From JAVJSF01 sp040219555 (GTDB lineage: Bacteria; Actinomycetota; Thermoleophilia; Miltoncostaeales; Miltoncostaeaceae): 64,000 nucleotides of DNA. Where the stretch lies: the NCBI GenBank assembly GCA_040219555.1, contig JAVJSF010000018.1, positions 1-64,000 on the forward strand. The letters run 5' to 3'. This document shows, in pieces, positions 16,172-25,613 of this stretch (position 1 is the first letter of the stretch; each line of letters begins with the position of its first letter). Both the position numbers and the translations under genes were made by a program. The notes under the pieces are model-generated. The model ran no database searches, was not told the DNA's origin, and worked only from the letters and a program-made list of their open reading frames with translations.

Positions 16172-17902
16172 GTGAGGATCGCCTGCGCCCAGCTGAACAC
16201 CGTGGTCGGTGACATCGCGGGCAACGGACGGCTCATCCGCCGGGCGCTCGCGGACGCGGCGGAGGCCCACGCCGACCTGGTGCTGGTGCCCGAGTTGGCC
16301 GTGACCGGCTACCCGCCGGAGGACCTGCTGCTGCGCCCGGCCTTCCTCGACGCCGCACGGGCCGAGCTGCATCGCATCGCCGAGGCCGTCCGCCACGGGG
16401 TGGCGATCATCGGGTTCCCGGAGTGGGACGGCGACGCCTTCAACGCGGCGGCGGTGGTGCACGACGGCGAGGTGCGCGCCATCTACCGCAAGCGCTTCCT
16501 CCCCAACTACGGCGTCTTCGACGAGGCGCGCTACTTCCGCGCCGGCGACCGGGCGGGCCTGATCCGGCTCGGGGACGTCCGTGTGGGCCTCGCCGTGTGC
16601 GAGGACGTCTGGTACCCGAGCCCGGTGGTCAGCTCGCTCTCGGCGGCCCATGCCGACGTGATCTGCTGCATCTCGGCCTCCCCGTACCACCGAGGCAAGG
16701 GCGACCGTCGCGAGGGGATGCTGGCCACCAGGGCCGACGACGCCTCGGCCGCCCTGGCGTTCTGCAACCAGGTGGGCGGCCAGGACGACCTGGTGTTCGA
16801 CGGGCGATCGGCCGTGTTCGACGCGATGGGCGAGGTGGTGGCCCGCGCGCCTCAGTTCGATGAGCACCTGCTGCTGGTGGACATCGACATGCAGGTCACG
16901 GCCCGCCGCCGCCTGCGCGTGCCCCTGGGGCGCAGTCTTCCGGAGGCCGCACCCGTGGAACCCCTGTGGGACGGGCCGGCCCCGCTCTCGCACGCGGTCG
17001 AGTCCGCGGCGCGGCGCGCGCGCGAGGACGGCCCCGCCGCCCCGTGCCCGGCCCTGCACGGGGAGCCCGAGGTGTGGGCCGCGCTGGTCACCGGACTGCG
17101 CGACTACGTCGACAAGATCGGCTTCCCCGGCGGCATCATCGGGCTGTCGGGCGGCATCGACTCGGCGCTCTGCGCGGCGCTCGCCGTCGAGGCCCTCGGA
17201 GCCGGCCGCGTGCTCGGCGTGGCGATGCCCTCGGTGCACTCGGCGCAGGAGAGCCTGGACGGCGCACGGGCGCTTGCGGACGCCCTCGGGATCGAGTTGC
17301 TCACCATCCCGATCGCAGGTGTCGTGGACGGGTTCGAGGCCGCCCTGGACGACACGCTCGGCCCGGACGCCCCCGGGGTCACCTTCGAGAACCTCCAGGC
17401 GCGGGCGCGCGGCACCCTGCTGATGGCCCTTTCGAACGCGCGGGGCCACCTGGTGCTCGCCACGGGCAACAAGAGCGAGATGTCGGTGGGCTACAGCACC
17501 CTGTACGGCGACATGGTGGGTGGCTTCGCGCCGCTGCGCGACCTCTCCAAGACCTGGGTCTACCGCCTCGCCCGGTGGCGCAACGACTCGGCGGGCCGCG
17601 AGGTGATCCCGGAGGCCACGATCGACCGCCCGCCCACGGCCGAGTTGCGCCCGGACCAGCTCGACACGGACAGTCTGCCGCCCTATGCCACTCTGGATGG
17701 CGTTCTCGAGGGATATGTCGAGCAGGGGGCCGAGGTGGCCGAGTTGGTGGAGCGGGGGTTCCCCGCGGACGTCGTGGGCCGGGTGGTGCGGATGGTGGAC
17801 GGCGCCGAGTACAAGCGCCGCCAGGGCCCCGTGGGTATCAAGATCACGCCCCGGGCCTTCGGTCGCGACCGCCGCATGCCGATCACGACCCGGCATGCCT
17901 GA
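16172..17902 (+). CDS. nadE: Glutamine-dependent NAD+ synthetase
   Basis: 576 residues. The nitrilase-fold glutaminase domain (1-265) has the triad Glu41 (VPELAVTGYPPEDLL), Lys107 (YRKRFLPNYGVFDEARYF) and Cys143 (VCEDVW). The synthetase domain (about 295-576) has the pyrophosphatase loop SGGIDS (326-331), TGNKSEMSVGYSTLYGDM, and EAELRPDQ-like PPTAELRPDQLDTDSLPPY. It makes NAD from deamido-NAD, ATP and glutamine-derived ammonia in the cytoplasm. GTG 16172 has GGAG 5 bases before it; GTG 16157 is an alternative. The last 8 bases overlap the protease start. Confidence 0.95.
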   Translation: MRIACAQLNTVVGDIAGNGRLIRRALADAAEAHADLVLVPELAVTGYPPEDLLLRPAFLDAARAELHRIAEAVRHGVAIIGFPEWDGDAFNAAAVVHDGEVRAIYRKRFLPNYGVFDEARYFRAGDRAGLIRLGDVRVGLAVCEDVWYPSPVVSSLSAAHADVICCISASPYHRGKGDRREGMLATRADDASAALAFCNQVGGQDDLVFDGRSAVFDAMGEVVARAPQFDEHLLLVDIDMQVTARRRLRVPLGRSLPEAAPVEPLWDGPAPLSHAVESAARRAREDGPAAPCPALHGEPEVWAALVTGLRDYVDKIGFPGGIIGLSGGIDSALCAALAVEALGAGRVLGVAMPSVHSAQESLDGARALADALGIELLTIPIAGVVDGFEAALDDTLGPDAPGVTFENLQARARGTLLMALSNARGHLVLATGNKSEMSVGYSTLYGDMVGGFAPLRDLSKTWVYRLARWRNDSAGREVIPEATIDRPPTAELRPDQLDTDSLPPYATLDGVLEGYVEQGAEVAELVERGFPADVVGRVVRMVDGAEYKRRQGPVGIKITPRAFGRDRRMPITTRHA

Positions 17903-19664
17903 GCAGCCCTCCCGCGCCCTGCTGGCCGCACTGGCCGGCATCGCCGCGCTCGCCGTGGCGCCGGCTCTCGCCGGCGCCACCGGCGTGGCCAAGGAGCCGG
18001 ACCCCGTCCGGGACGCCGCCACCGGTGGCGGGACGGCGCGCGTCCACTCGGGTGCAGGCGGCGTCAGAACCCTGCTCGTCACCCACGCGCGCCCTCCGCG
18101 GCCGGCGGCAGCCCGTCGCGCCCTCGCGCCCCTCGGTGCCGTGCACCCGGTGGTGCCCGAGGCCGGCGTGTGGCGGGTCTCCGTCCCGCCGGGCCCCGGT
18201 GCGGCCCGCGCCCGCGCCCGTGCCCTCGATGTGCCGGGCGTGATCGGGGCCGAGTGGTCGATGGTGCGCGTCACCGACCAGGCGCCGGAGCCCCCGGTGG
18301 TGCCCGCGCCCCCGGAGGTGCCCCAGGCCGAGCCGGTCACCGACCCCCTCTTCTCCCAGTTCCAGTGGGGCCTGGCCCCGGCCACGCGGGCCCCGCGCTG
18401 GAGCATCGACCTCACCTCCGGCTCGGAGCCCACGCGCATCGCCGTGCTCGACAGCGGCGTCGACGGCGATCACCCCGAGTGGCGGGGCCGCCTGGTGCAC
18501 CCGCGCGACACGATCCGTCGCAACGCCGACGCCGACGACCACGGCTTCAGCGGGCACGGCACCCACGTGGCGGGCGTCGCCGCCGCGCCGGCGGACGGCA
18601 TCGGCATGGTGGGCGTCTCGCCCACCAGCGAGGTGATCCCGGTCCGCATCGCCAACCCGGAGGGGCGCAGCACCGATGCCGGCATGATCGCCGGCATCCG
18701 CTGGGCGGTCATCCGTGGCGCGAAGGTGATCAACATCTCCGCCGGCGGCCCCGATCCCACCCTGGCCTTCGCGGAGACCGTCCTCTGGGCCACCGACCGC
18801 GGTGCCCTCATCGTGGCCTCGGTGGGGAACGAGGGGCTCGAGTCGCGCGGTCGCACCGTCAACTACCCGGCCGGCTACCCGCGCGTCGTGGGCGTGGCCG
18901 CCCAGTGCGACGCCTCGCGCTCATCGTTCTGCGCCAGGCCCTACGGCCGCGCCGCCTTCTCGAACGTCAACGAGAGCGTCGATCTCGTGGCGCCGGGGGT
19001 CAACGTCCTCTCCACGGTGCCGCGGCGGGTGTCGAGCGACATCGGCGTGCCGGGCTACACCTACAAGAGCGGCACGTCGATGGCCGCGCCGTACGTCACG
19101 GGCGTCGCAGCGCTGATCCAAGCGGCCAACGGCAACGACCTGTCGCCCCACCAGGTGGCCCGCCAGCTCATCCTCACCACCTCGCGCATCGAGCGCGCCG
19201 GGCGTACCCTGCGCACCGGGTACGGGCTGGTGGACCCCACCGCGGCGGTCCGCACCGCACCACCCGCCGACGACGCCGACGAGGTGAACGACGACATCCG
19301 CTGGGTGGGTCGTCCCCTCGACCCGCCGCGCGGCGAGCCGCAGCACATCGACGCTTCTGTCGATCACCGCGAGGACCGCGAGGATGTCTACCCGGTGCTG
19401 GTGCGTCGCGGCGAGCGCCTCGATGTGATCGTCCGCTACCGGACCGGCCGCGTCGACCTGTACCTCTGGGGTCCCGGAGCGCGGACCGTCGCCACCGAGG
19501 GCGACAACGTGCGCCGCAACCTGGTGGCCACGCGCCTCGGCAGGGTCCGTACCAAGCGGATCACCCTGGTCCCCGAGCGCCCCGGCATCCAGTACGTCAA
19601 CGTCTACTCCCGGGCGGGCCGCTCCGACTACCGGGCCATCGTCACCGTCCGGAGGGGCCGATGA
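17895..19664 (+). CDS. Secreted subtilisin-like serine protease (family S8)
   Basis: 589 residues. Signal peptide 1-27 (ALLAALAGIAALAVAPALAGA). Residues 55-127 resemble an inhibitor-type propeptide. Catalytic domain about 140-420 with Asp186 (VLDSGVDGDHPEW), His221 (GHGTHVAG), Asn312 (ASVGNEG) and Ser395 (SGTSMAAPYVTG). Residues 430-589 form a beta-rich C-terminal domain similar to pre-peptidase C-terminal domains (RVDLYLWGPGA). It is exported and self-processed. ATG 17895 overlaps the end of nadE, and its stop overlaps the YCII gene, so three unlike proteins are co-translated. Confidence 0.92.
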   Translation: MPEQPSRALLAALAGIAALAVAPALAGATGVAKEPDPVRDAATGGGTARVHSGAGGVRTLLVTHARPPRPAAARRALAPLGAVHPVVPEAGVWRVSVPPGPGAARARARALDVPGVIGAEWSMVRVTDQAPEPPVVPAPPEVPQAEPVTDPLFSQFQWGLAPATRAPRWSIDLTSGSEPTRIAVLDSGVDGDHPEWRGRLVHPRDTIRRNADADDHGFSGHGTHVAGVAAAPADGIGMVGVSPTSEVIPVRIANPEGRSTDAGMIAGIRWAVIRGAKVINISAGGPDPTLAFAETVLWATDRGALIVASVGNEGLESRGRTVNYPAGYPRVVGVAAQCDASRSSFCARPYGRAAFSNVNESVDLVAPGVNVLSTVPRRVSSDIGVPGYTYKSGTSMAAPYVTGVAALIQAANGNDLSPHQVARQLILTTSRIERAGRTLRTGYGLVDPTAAVRTAPPADDADEVNDDIRWVGRPLDPPRGEPQHIDASVDHREDREDVYPVLVRRGERLDVIVRYRTGRVDLYLWGPGARTVATEGDNVRRNLVATRLGRVRTKRITLVPERPGIQYVNVYSRAGRSDYRAIVTVRRGR

Positions 19665-19960
19665 GGACCGGGGTCCACCACATCCTGTACTACGACTACG
19701 TGCCCGACGTCGTCGAGCGGCGCGGGCCGTTCCGCGACGAGCACCTGGCCCTGCTTGGGCGCTGGGCCGATGCGGGCCTGGTGGTGGCCGCCGGCGCGAT
19801 CGGCGACCCTCCCACCGGCGCGGCGATCGTCTTCTCGGTCGAGGACCCCGTCGAGCAGATCGGCGAGTACGTCGCGGCCGATCCGTACGTGGCCGCCGGC
19901 CTGGTCACCGACCGGCGGGTCGTCCCGTGGTCGGTCGTGGTGGTGCCGCCGCCGGGCTGA
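19661..19960 (+). CDS. YCII-related protein
   Basis: 99 residues with a ferredoxin-like alpha-beta fold of the YCII/DGPF kind: HHILYYDYVPDVVERRGPFRDEHLALLGRWADAGLVVAAGAIGDPPTGAAIVF. The HxxL...G pattern and the putative active-site residues His and Asp are kept. YCII proteins are small, often dimeric, and of mostly unknown reaction. ATG overlaps the protease stop as ATGA. Confidence 0.8.
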   Translation: MRTGVHHILYYDYVPDVVERRGPFRDEHLALLGRWADAGLVVAAGAIGDPPTGAAIVFSVEDPVEQIGEYVAADPYVAAGLVTDRRVVPWSVVVVPPPG

Positions 19961-19985
19961 GCGGCCCCGCCCGCGGGGGGTGGGT

Positions 19986-19991
19986 TAGGGT
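19986..19991 (+). promoter_or_regulatory. -10 box TAGGGT, leaderless acuC promoter
   Basis: TAGGGT lies at exactly -12 to -7 of ATG 19998 and no ribosome site is present, so the mRNA very likely starts at the ATG. Confidence 0.55.
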
Positions 19992-19997
19992 CCCGCC

Positions 19998-21155
19998 ATG
20001 ACCACCACCGCGTTCGTCGACGTCGCCGGCGGGCCCTCGTACGACCTCGGGCCCGACCACCCCATGAGCCCGTTGCGGCGTCGCCTGGCGCAGGAGCTCA
20101 TCGAGGCCTACGGCCTCACCGAGCGCCCCGGCGTGGTGAGGACCCCCGGACGGATGGCCTCCGACGAGGAGATCGAGCGCTCCCACGCGCCGGCCTACGT
20201 CGCGGCCGTCAAGCGCTACAGCGCGCAGCCGATCCTGGCCTCGTCCTTCGAGGCCGGGCAGTGGGGGCTCGCGGCCGGAGGCGACACGCCGGCGTTCGCC
20301 GGCATGCACGAGGCGGCCGCCGCGGTCTGCGGGGCGTCGGTGACCGCCGCCGAGGCGGTCTGGAGCGGCGCCGCGGACCAGGCCTTCGTCTGCGGCGGCG
20401 GCCTGCACCACGCACTGGCCAACCGCGCGTCGGGCTTCTGCATCTACAACGACTGCGCGGTGGCCATCCACGCCCTGCTGGCGGCCGGGGTCGAGCGGAT
20501 CGCCTGCATCGACATCGACGTCCACCACGGCGACGGCACCCAGTGGATCTTCTTCGAGGACCCCCGGGTGATGACCGCCTCGGTCCACGAGAGTGGCCGC
20601 TATCTCTTCCCGGGCACCGGTTCCATCGTGGAGCGCGGCATCGGGGCGGCCGAGGGCACGGCCATCAACGTCCCGCTGCCGCCGTACGCCGGCGACCGCC
20701 CCTACCTGCGGGCCATCGAGGAGGTCATCGTCCCCGCGGTGCGACGCTTCCAGCCCCAGGTGATCATCACCCAGGATGGCGCCGATCCCCACCACACCGA
20801 CCCCCTCGCGCACCTCCAGATCACCATGCCGACGTACCCGCGCGTCTACCGCGTGCTGCACGATCTGGCCCGCGAGGTCGCCGACGGGCGGTGGGTGGCG
20901 CTGGGAGGGGGTGGCTACACCTTCCAGGTCGTCCCGCGCGCGTGGACGCTGCTGTTCGCCGAGTTGCTGGGTGCCGAGATCGACGACGAGATCCCCGAGG
21001 CCTGGTGGCGCGAGGGCGAGCGCGCCGTGGGGGAGGCCCTGCCGCGCCGGTTGATGGACGACATCGAGCCGGTGGTCGCCCTGGACGAACGGATGCGCGC
21101 CGACCTGGAGGGCGACCGCTCGGTGGACGAGGCGCGGGTGCTCCTGGGGCTGTGA
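19998..21155 (+). CDS. acuC: Acetoin utilisation AcuC / class I histone-deacetylase-like hydrolase
   Basis: 385 residues, usual family length. Deacetylase features: GLHHA with His137-His138, zinc ligands Asp172/His174-type in CIDIDVHHGDGTQ, HESGRYLFPGTG, DGADPHHTDPLA, and the catalytic Tyr loop GGGGYTF. AcuC removes acyl groups from lysine, in Bacillus from acetyl-CoA synthetase. No acs gene is in view. The gene is leaderless by position and its stop overlaps the GTG of the ABC ATPase. Confidence 0.9.
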   Translation: MTTTAFVDVAGGPSYDLGPDHPMSPLRRRLAQELIEAYGLTERPGVVRTPGRMASDEEIERSHAPAYVAAVKRYSAQPILASSFEAGQWGLAAGGDTPAFAGMHEAAAAVCGASVTAAEAVWSGAADQAFVCGGGLHHALANRASGFCIYNDCAVAIHALLAAGVERIACIDIDVHHGDGTQWIFFEDPRVMTASVHESGRYLFPGTGSIVERGIGAAEGTAINVPLPPYAGDRPYLRAIEEVIVPAVRRFQPQVIITQDGADPHHTDPLAHLQITMPTYPRVYRVLHDLAREVADGRWVALGGGGYTFQVVPRAWTLLFAELLGAEIDDEIPEAWWREGERAVGEALPRRLMDDIEPVVALDERMRADLEGDRSVDEARVLLGL

Positions 21156-21961
21156 GAGCCCCGGCCGTGCTGATGCGCGGCGCCGGGGTGTGGCGCGCCG
21201 GCGCCGACGGCGGGCGCACCACCCTCCTCGATGGGGTCGACTGGCGCGTGATGCCCGGCGAGCGCTGGGCGGTGGTCGGCGCCAACGGCGCCGGCAAGTC
21301 CACACTGCTCGCCCTCGCGGCCGCGGTGGGTCACCCGAGTTCCGGTGAGGTCAGCATCCTGGGCGGCCGCCTCGGGGCCGTCGATGTCCGTGAGGTGCGC
21401 CGCCGGGTGGGGTGGGTGGATGCCGCGGCGGCCGGCGCCTTCCGGCCGCGTCTCAGCGCGGCCGAGGTGGTCCTCACCGGGGCGACCGGGACCATCCACC
21501 TGCGCACGGAGTTGGTGGGAGGGGAGGAGCGGGTCCGCGCGGGCGACCTGATGGAGCTGATGGGCTGCGCCGGCCTCGCCGGGCGGCGCTTCGCCCACCT
21601 GTCGCGCGGCGAGCGCCAGCGGGTGCTGCTGGCGCGGGCCCTCATGACCGAGCCGGCGCTGCTGCTGCTGGATGAGCCCACCGAGGGTCTCGATCTGCCC
21701 GGCCGGGAGGCGTTTCTGGCTGCGGTGGAGGCGCTCGCCGCGGCCCGTCCGGACCTGGCGCTCGTCCAGGTGAGCCACCACCTGGAGGATCTCGCTCGGG
21801 GGACCGGGCGCGCGCTATTGCTGCGCGCCGGCCGCGTGGTGGCACGTGGGAGTGCGGATGAGGTGCTGACCGAGGGGCCGCTGGGGGAGTGCTTCGGCGT
21901 CCCGGTGCGGGTCGCCCGGGTGGAGGGGCGAACCGTCGCCGTGGCCACGCGGGCCCGCTGA
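21152..21961 (+). CDS. ABC transporter ATPase subunit
   Basis: 269 residues. Walker A GANGAGKST, Q-loop region, signature LSRGERQRVLLARAL, Walker B LLLLDEPTEGLD and the switch His in QVSHH are all present, in the order of an ATP-hydrolysing subunit like those of iron or metal importers (YlmA-type). No permease or binding protein gene is next to it, so it may pair with an unlinked permease or act in the cytoplasm. GTG 21152 overlaps the acuC stop (GTGA), which means coupled translation with a deacylase. Confidence 0.88.
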   Translation: MRAPAVLMRGAGVWRAGADGGRTTLLDGVDWRVMPGERWAVVGANGAGKSTLLALAAAVGHPSSGEVSILGGRLGAVDVREVRRRVGWVDAAAAGAFRPRLSAAEVVLTGATGTIHLRTELVGGEERVRAGDLMELMGCAGLAGRRFAHLSRGERQRVLLARALMTEPALLLLDEPTEGLDLPGREAFLAAVEALAAARPDLALVQVSHHLEDLARGTGRALLLRAGRVVARGSADEVLTEGPLGECFGVPVRVARVEGRTVAVATRAR

Positions 21962-22003
21962 GGGCTCCCGGTCCCCGGGGCCCTGGCTAGAGTGCGCGCC
22001 CCG

Positions 22004-22591
22004 ATGGAGGTCACCGAACTCGCACGCGCATGGCGCCACTCCGCGACCCCCACGGGGGCTCATGCCCTGGCCGAGCGTCTGCTCGGGTCCGGACAGTACG
22101 TCCGCACGCGGGGCGTGGCCCAGCAGGCCGCCCGCGCCGCCCGTGCGTGTCGCATCGGGCCTCCCGAGCGCCGGCGTCTGCTGGCGTGCGCGTGGATGCA
22201 CGATCTCGGGCCGCATGCGGCCGGCTGGGAGGCGCCGCTGCAGGTGGCGCGGGCGCTGCGCCGGGCCGGACACGAGCCCGAGGCGCGCATCCTCGCTCAC
22301 GCGGCGGGGCTGGACACCGCGGCCGCGCTGGCCGATGCCGCCCCGGTCGTGCGCGAGTTCCCGCGGCCGGAGGGCGGGGACGCCGATGTGCTGATGCTGC
22401 TCGATGCGGCGCTGCTGACGACGCGTGCCGACGGCGCTCCGGGGACCCCCCGCCACGCCCTCGCGGGTCGCCTGGCGCTGAGCGCCCCGGCGGATCCGGG
22501 CCTGCGCGCACTCGTGGCCCTTGTCGCGCGGCTGGCCGACGATCCGGACGCAAGGCGGCTGGTGGAGGCCCTCGCCCCGGCCGAGCGCTGA
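22004..22591 (+). CDS. HD-domain-like protein with degenerate metal site
   Basis: 195 residues. The part VRTRGVAQQAARAARACRI...RRRLLACAWMHDLG has the spacing of an HD phosphohydrolase; the central His-Asp pair (MHDLG) is kept but the first metal His of the usual RxxHSLxVA helix is Arg. Activity is therefore doubtful. TAGAGT at 21988-21993 is a likely -10 box and would put the RNA start about 4 bases before ATG 22004; GTG 21992 is a less likely start. Confidence 0.7.
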   Translation: MEVTELARAWRHSATPTGAHALAERLLGSGQYVRTRGVAQQAARAARACRIGPPERRRLLACAWMHDLGPHAAGWEAPLQVARALRRAGHEPEARILAHAAGLDTAAALADAAPVVREFPRPEGGDADVLMLLDAALLTTRADGAPGTPRHALAGRLALSAPADPGLRALVALVARLADDPDARRLVEALAPAER

Positions 22592-22608
22592 TCGGGCCGC
22601 GCCCGGAG

Positions 22609-24105
22609 TCAGCCGGCGGGCGCCACCGGCGGCGGGCCGGACGCCGGGGTCCGCGTCTCCTTGGCCGCCACCACCCTGTTGCGCCCGAGGCGCTTGGCCT
22701 CGTAGAGGAGGCCGTCCGCCTCGGCCACCAGCGACTCGCCCTCGCGCACCCCCACCGCCGACGCGGCGCCGAGGCTGATCGTGACAGGGCCCTCGGGGAG
22801 GCGGATGCGTTCGACGGCCGCCCGCAGGCGCTCGGCCACCTCTGCCGTGGCCGCGTGGTCGGCGCCGGGCAGCAGCACCGCGAACTCCTCGCCGCCCACC
22901 CGGCAGGGCCGGTCCTCGCGGCGCGCGGTGGCCGTCAGGCGCGCGGCCACCGCGGCGAGCGCCCGGTCGCCGGCCGGGTGGCCGTGGCTGTCGTTGAAGC
23001 GCTTGAAGTGGTCGACGTCCAGCATCACCAGCCCCATGGGCTCGCCGGTGCGCCGGCAGCGGGCCAGTTCGACCTCGAGTGCGTCGTCGAACGCGCGGCG
23101 GTTGGCCAGGCCTGTGAGCGGGTCGATCAGCGACAGGCGCTCCAGGCGGTCGACGAGCACCGACTGGGTCAGGGCCGCGGCCAGCCCCGCGCAGAGCGTC
23201 TGCAGGGCACGCAACTGCTGGGCACGCAGGTTCATGGCACGGCCCCCGCGCGGCTCGGGCCTGCTGGCGCGCAGCACGCCGTGATGTTCGGGCCCCGCGT
23301 CCGGGCTCTCGGGGGTGGGTGAGGTGATGGGCAGGGCCAGGTGGACCAGGCCGCCCGCCCGCCAGGTGCGCTGCTCCTGGGTGGGGTCCCCAAGGGCCAC
23401 CACCACCGCCCAGCCCGGCATCAGGCGCCCGGCCGCGTCCTGGGCCAGCGCCGCCAGCGCCTCGGGCTCGCGTGTGGCCACGAAGGCCATGCCGGCATCG
23501 TGCAGCACGTCGAGGCGCTCCCCGCGGCGCACCAACTCACGTTCATTGACCCGCACCATGACCGCCGCCGTTGCGACGACGGCCGCCGCGATCCCCAGCG
23601 GCAGCAGGCCGTCGGTCAGCGGGACGCCCACCGGGCCCAGCAGCCAGATCACTCCGGTCGCGATGGCGAACAGCAGCAGCGACTTGAGGCCCGTCAGGGA
23701 CGAGAGCCCGAGGGTGGCCGCCAGGGTGAGGACGGGGATCATCCAGAGGGCGCGGCTCGCAAGGTGGCCATCCAGTGAGGCGAGCGCGATCAGGGCCCCG
23801 GCGTCGAGCGCCAGCGCCAGGTCGACGCCGGCGCGCAGAAGGCGCGGCGCGCGCTCGGCCACGGCGCGCAGCAGGCCGTGGAGGGCCACGACGGCCGCAC
23901 AGATGGCGGCCACCCACCACCGCGCATCCGCGTCCAGCCCGGCGGTGGGGAGGGCGGCGACCACCCCGATGCCCGCGAACAGGCCGGCGCGGAGCACGAA
24001 GAGCCCGCTGTGGCGCGCCTCGAGGCCGTACCAGTCGCGGCGACCGCGGGCACCCGCGACGCCGGGCGACTCGGGATGGTCGGTCGAGGCGCTCACGCGG
24101 CCCAC
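22609..24105 (-). CDS. Membrane-bound diguanylate cyclase (GGDEF)
   Basis: 498 residues. Six hydrophobic spans (about 35-185), a GAF-like cytoplasmic segment (about 195-290), and a GGDEF domain (about 320-485) with LIDPLTGLANRRAF, LDVDHFKRFND and the active GGEEF loop at 404-408. The inhibitory site RxxD (Arg395-Asp398) sits five residues before it, so product feedback is expected. It should make cyclic di-GMP from two GTP. A possible receptor, the PilZ protein, is encoded at 31109. Confidence 0.92.
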   Translation of the reverse strand: MGRVSASTDHPESPGVAGARGRRDWYGLEARHSGLFVLRAGLFAGIGVVAALPTAGLDADARWWVAAICAAVVALHGLLRAVAERAPRLLRAGVDLALALDAGALIALASLDGHLASRALWMIPVLTLAATLGLSSLTGLKSLLLFAIATGVIWLLGPVGVPLTDGLLPLGIAAAVVATAAVMVRVNERELVRRGERLDVLHDAGMAFVATREPEALAALAQDAAGRLMPGWAVVVALGDPTQEQRTWRAGGLVHLALPITSPTPESPDAGPEHHGVLRASRPEPRGGRAMNLRAQQLRALQTLCAGLAAALTQSVLVDRLERLSLIDPLTGLANRRAFDDALEVELARCRRTGEPMGLVMLDVDHFKRFNDSHGHPAGDRALAAVAARLTATARREDRPCRVGGEEFAVLLPGADHAATAEVAERLRAAVERIRLPEGPVTISLGAASAVGVREGESLVAEADGLLYEAKRLGRNRVVAAKETRTPASGPPPVAPAG

Positions 24106-24181
24106 GTTAACGTGTCCTCAGGCCCATGGAGGTCTGGACGAGAACCCGACGATCGGACTAAAGGATCTACCGCCGGCGCCG

Positions 24182-25561
24182 ATGGATGACATGTCCATGA
24201 ATGCCTCTCGTCGCAATCTCCGTCGCGCCACGGCCCTCGGGGCGATCCTCCTCGCCGGTGGTATCGGCGCATCAGCGCCGGCATCGAGCTCTGCGGCGCC
24301 GGCGCCCGGGCTGAATCTGAACCTGCTGGGTATCCAGATCTCGGTGGGTACCAACGCCGACGGGGGGCTTGCGGTGGGCATCGCGGGCCCGCCGCCCCCG
24401 GCACCCGCACCCGCCGCGCCCGCACCCGCCGCGCCCGCACCACCGCCCGCGCCGCCGCCCACGCCACCACCGCCCGCGCCGCCGGCCCCTGCCCCCGCCA
24501 TCCCGGCGCCTGCGCCCGCGGCCACCCCATCGCCCCCGCCGGCCTCCACGCCCGCATCCGCTCCGGCCCAGCCGGCCGCGACCCCCCCGCAGTCCGCTGG
24601 CGCACCGGCCGCGACCCCGGCGCCGCCGTCACCGGCTCCGCCTCAGGAGTCGTCCGCCCAGGTGTCCGAGCCGTCCGGGCCCCCGCCCGCACCCGCCGTG
24701 CGGGAGGCGGATCCCGCCCCTGCGAGCCCGCCGCCCCCCGCGCCGTCGGCCACCGAGCAGCCGGGGCTGATCCCCGCCAGCATCCTCGAACTCGGCGTCG
24801 ACCTCCTCGGTATCGGCACCCGTTTGTCGCTGGGCCTCGTGGCCACGGGCGAGGGCGTGGCCGCCGACGTGGGGCTCGATGTCGAGGTGCCCGGAGTCCT
24901 CGACACCAGCGTCGACATCGGCGCCGAGGTCGGTCTTCCCGCGCCCGGCGAGCCCCTGCTGTCGGGCATCGGCCTGAACGCGGACGTCGGCGCCGAGGCC
25001 GGCGTGCTCGGTCAGGAGCCGGTGGGGGTCCGCGTCGTCGTGGGCGAGCCCCGGAGAGCCCCGGCGCCTGCGTCGGCACCGGTCGCGCCGGCGCCGGTCG
25101 CGCCCCCGGGTGCACCGAGGCCTGCGCAGCCGCCCGACGCCCGCGACGAGTCGCCCGTGGTCGTCGATCCCCGCCCCCGGCCCGAGCCCACCCCCGCCGT
25201 CGCCCCCGAGCCGCCGCCGCGCCCCGCCGCACCCGCGCCATCCGGGCCTGTTCCGGTCTCCGCGCCCGCCGAAGCGCCGGTCTCCGAGCCGGCACCCGCG
25301 CCCGCGCCGGCGTCGCCCCCCGTCGTCGCGGCCGCCGGCCCCGACGCTCCGATCGCCCCGGGGACCCAGGCCGAGCGCTCCGCGGTCGGCACCGTCGTGG
25401 CTGCGGTCAGCGCCGTGGGCCGGTCGCCGTGGCTCATCCTCGGGATCCTGCTTGCGGCCCTCGGCTACGCGCTGGGCCAGCGCCTGATCGACCGTGGCTC
25501 GGCCAAGCTGGCGCACCCGGCGGGCCGCTCGGGACCGGACGACGAACTGATCCAGCTCTGA
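24182..25561 (+). CDS. Secreted Pro/Ala-rich protein with C-terminal membrane anchor
   Basis: 459 residues. Signal peptide about 10-42, then GLNLNLLGIQISVGTNADGG, a Pro/Ala-rich linker (about 62-190), a beta-like middle with repeating D-x-G/V pattern (LGVDLLGIGTRLSLGL; GLDVEVPGVLDTSVDIGAEV; 195-280), a second Pro/Ala linker, and a membrane span near the end (PWLILGILLAALGYALG) followed by a short charged tail. Looks like a wall-spanning, membrane-anchored surface protein. A protein of like design but without the final span is at 37473-38894. Start may be ATG 24182, 24191 or 24197. Confidence 0.7.
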   Translation: MDDMSMNASRRNLRRATALGAILLAGGIGASAPASSSAAPAPGLNLNLLGIQISVGTNADGGLAVGIAGPPPPAPAPAAPAPAAPAPPPAPPPTPPPPAPPAPAPAIPAPAPAATPSPPPASTPASAPAQPAATPPQSAGAPAATPAPPSPAPPQESSAQVSEPSGPPPAPAVREADPAPASPPPPAPSATEQPGLIPASILELGVDLLGIGTRLSLGLVATGEGVAADVGLDVEVPGVLDTSVDIGAEVGLPAPGEPLLSGIGLNADVGAEAGVLGQEPVGVRVVVGEPRRAPAPASAPVAPAPVAPPGAPRPAQPPDARDESPVVVDPRPRPEPTPAVAPEPPPRPAAPAPSGPVPVSAPAEAPVSEPAPAPAPASPPVVAAAGPDAPIAPGTQAERSAVGTVVAAVSAVGRSPWLILGILLAALGYALGQRLIDRGSAKLAHPAGRSGPDDELIQL

Positions 25562-25571
25562 CCGTACCGGA

Positions 25572-25603
25572 GGGGGGAGGGGCGCATCGGCCCCCCGCCC
25601 CCC
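25572..25603. terminator. Bidirectional terminator between convergent genes
   Basis: GGGGGG (25572-25577) and GGGGC (25579-25583) pair with GCCCC (25590-25594) and CCCCCC (25598-25603), with a small internal bulge. It lies between the stops of the secreted protein and tkt. Confidence 0.6.
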
Positions 25604-25613
25604 GACGTGGCGA

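Noticed and set aside
24390..24740. Low-complexity CCGCCC-rich tandem DNA.
   Set aside because: It is coding sequence for the Pro/Ala linker of an exported protein, not a satellite or origin.
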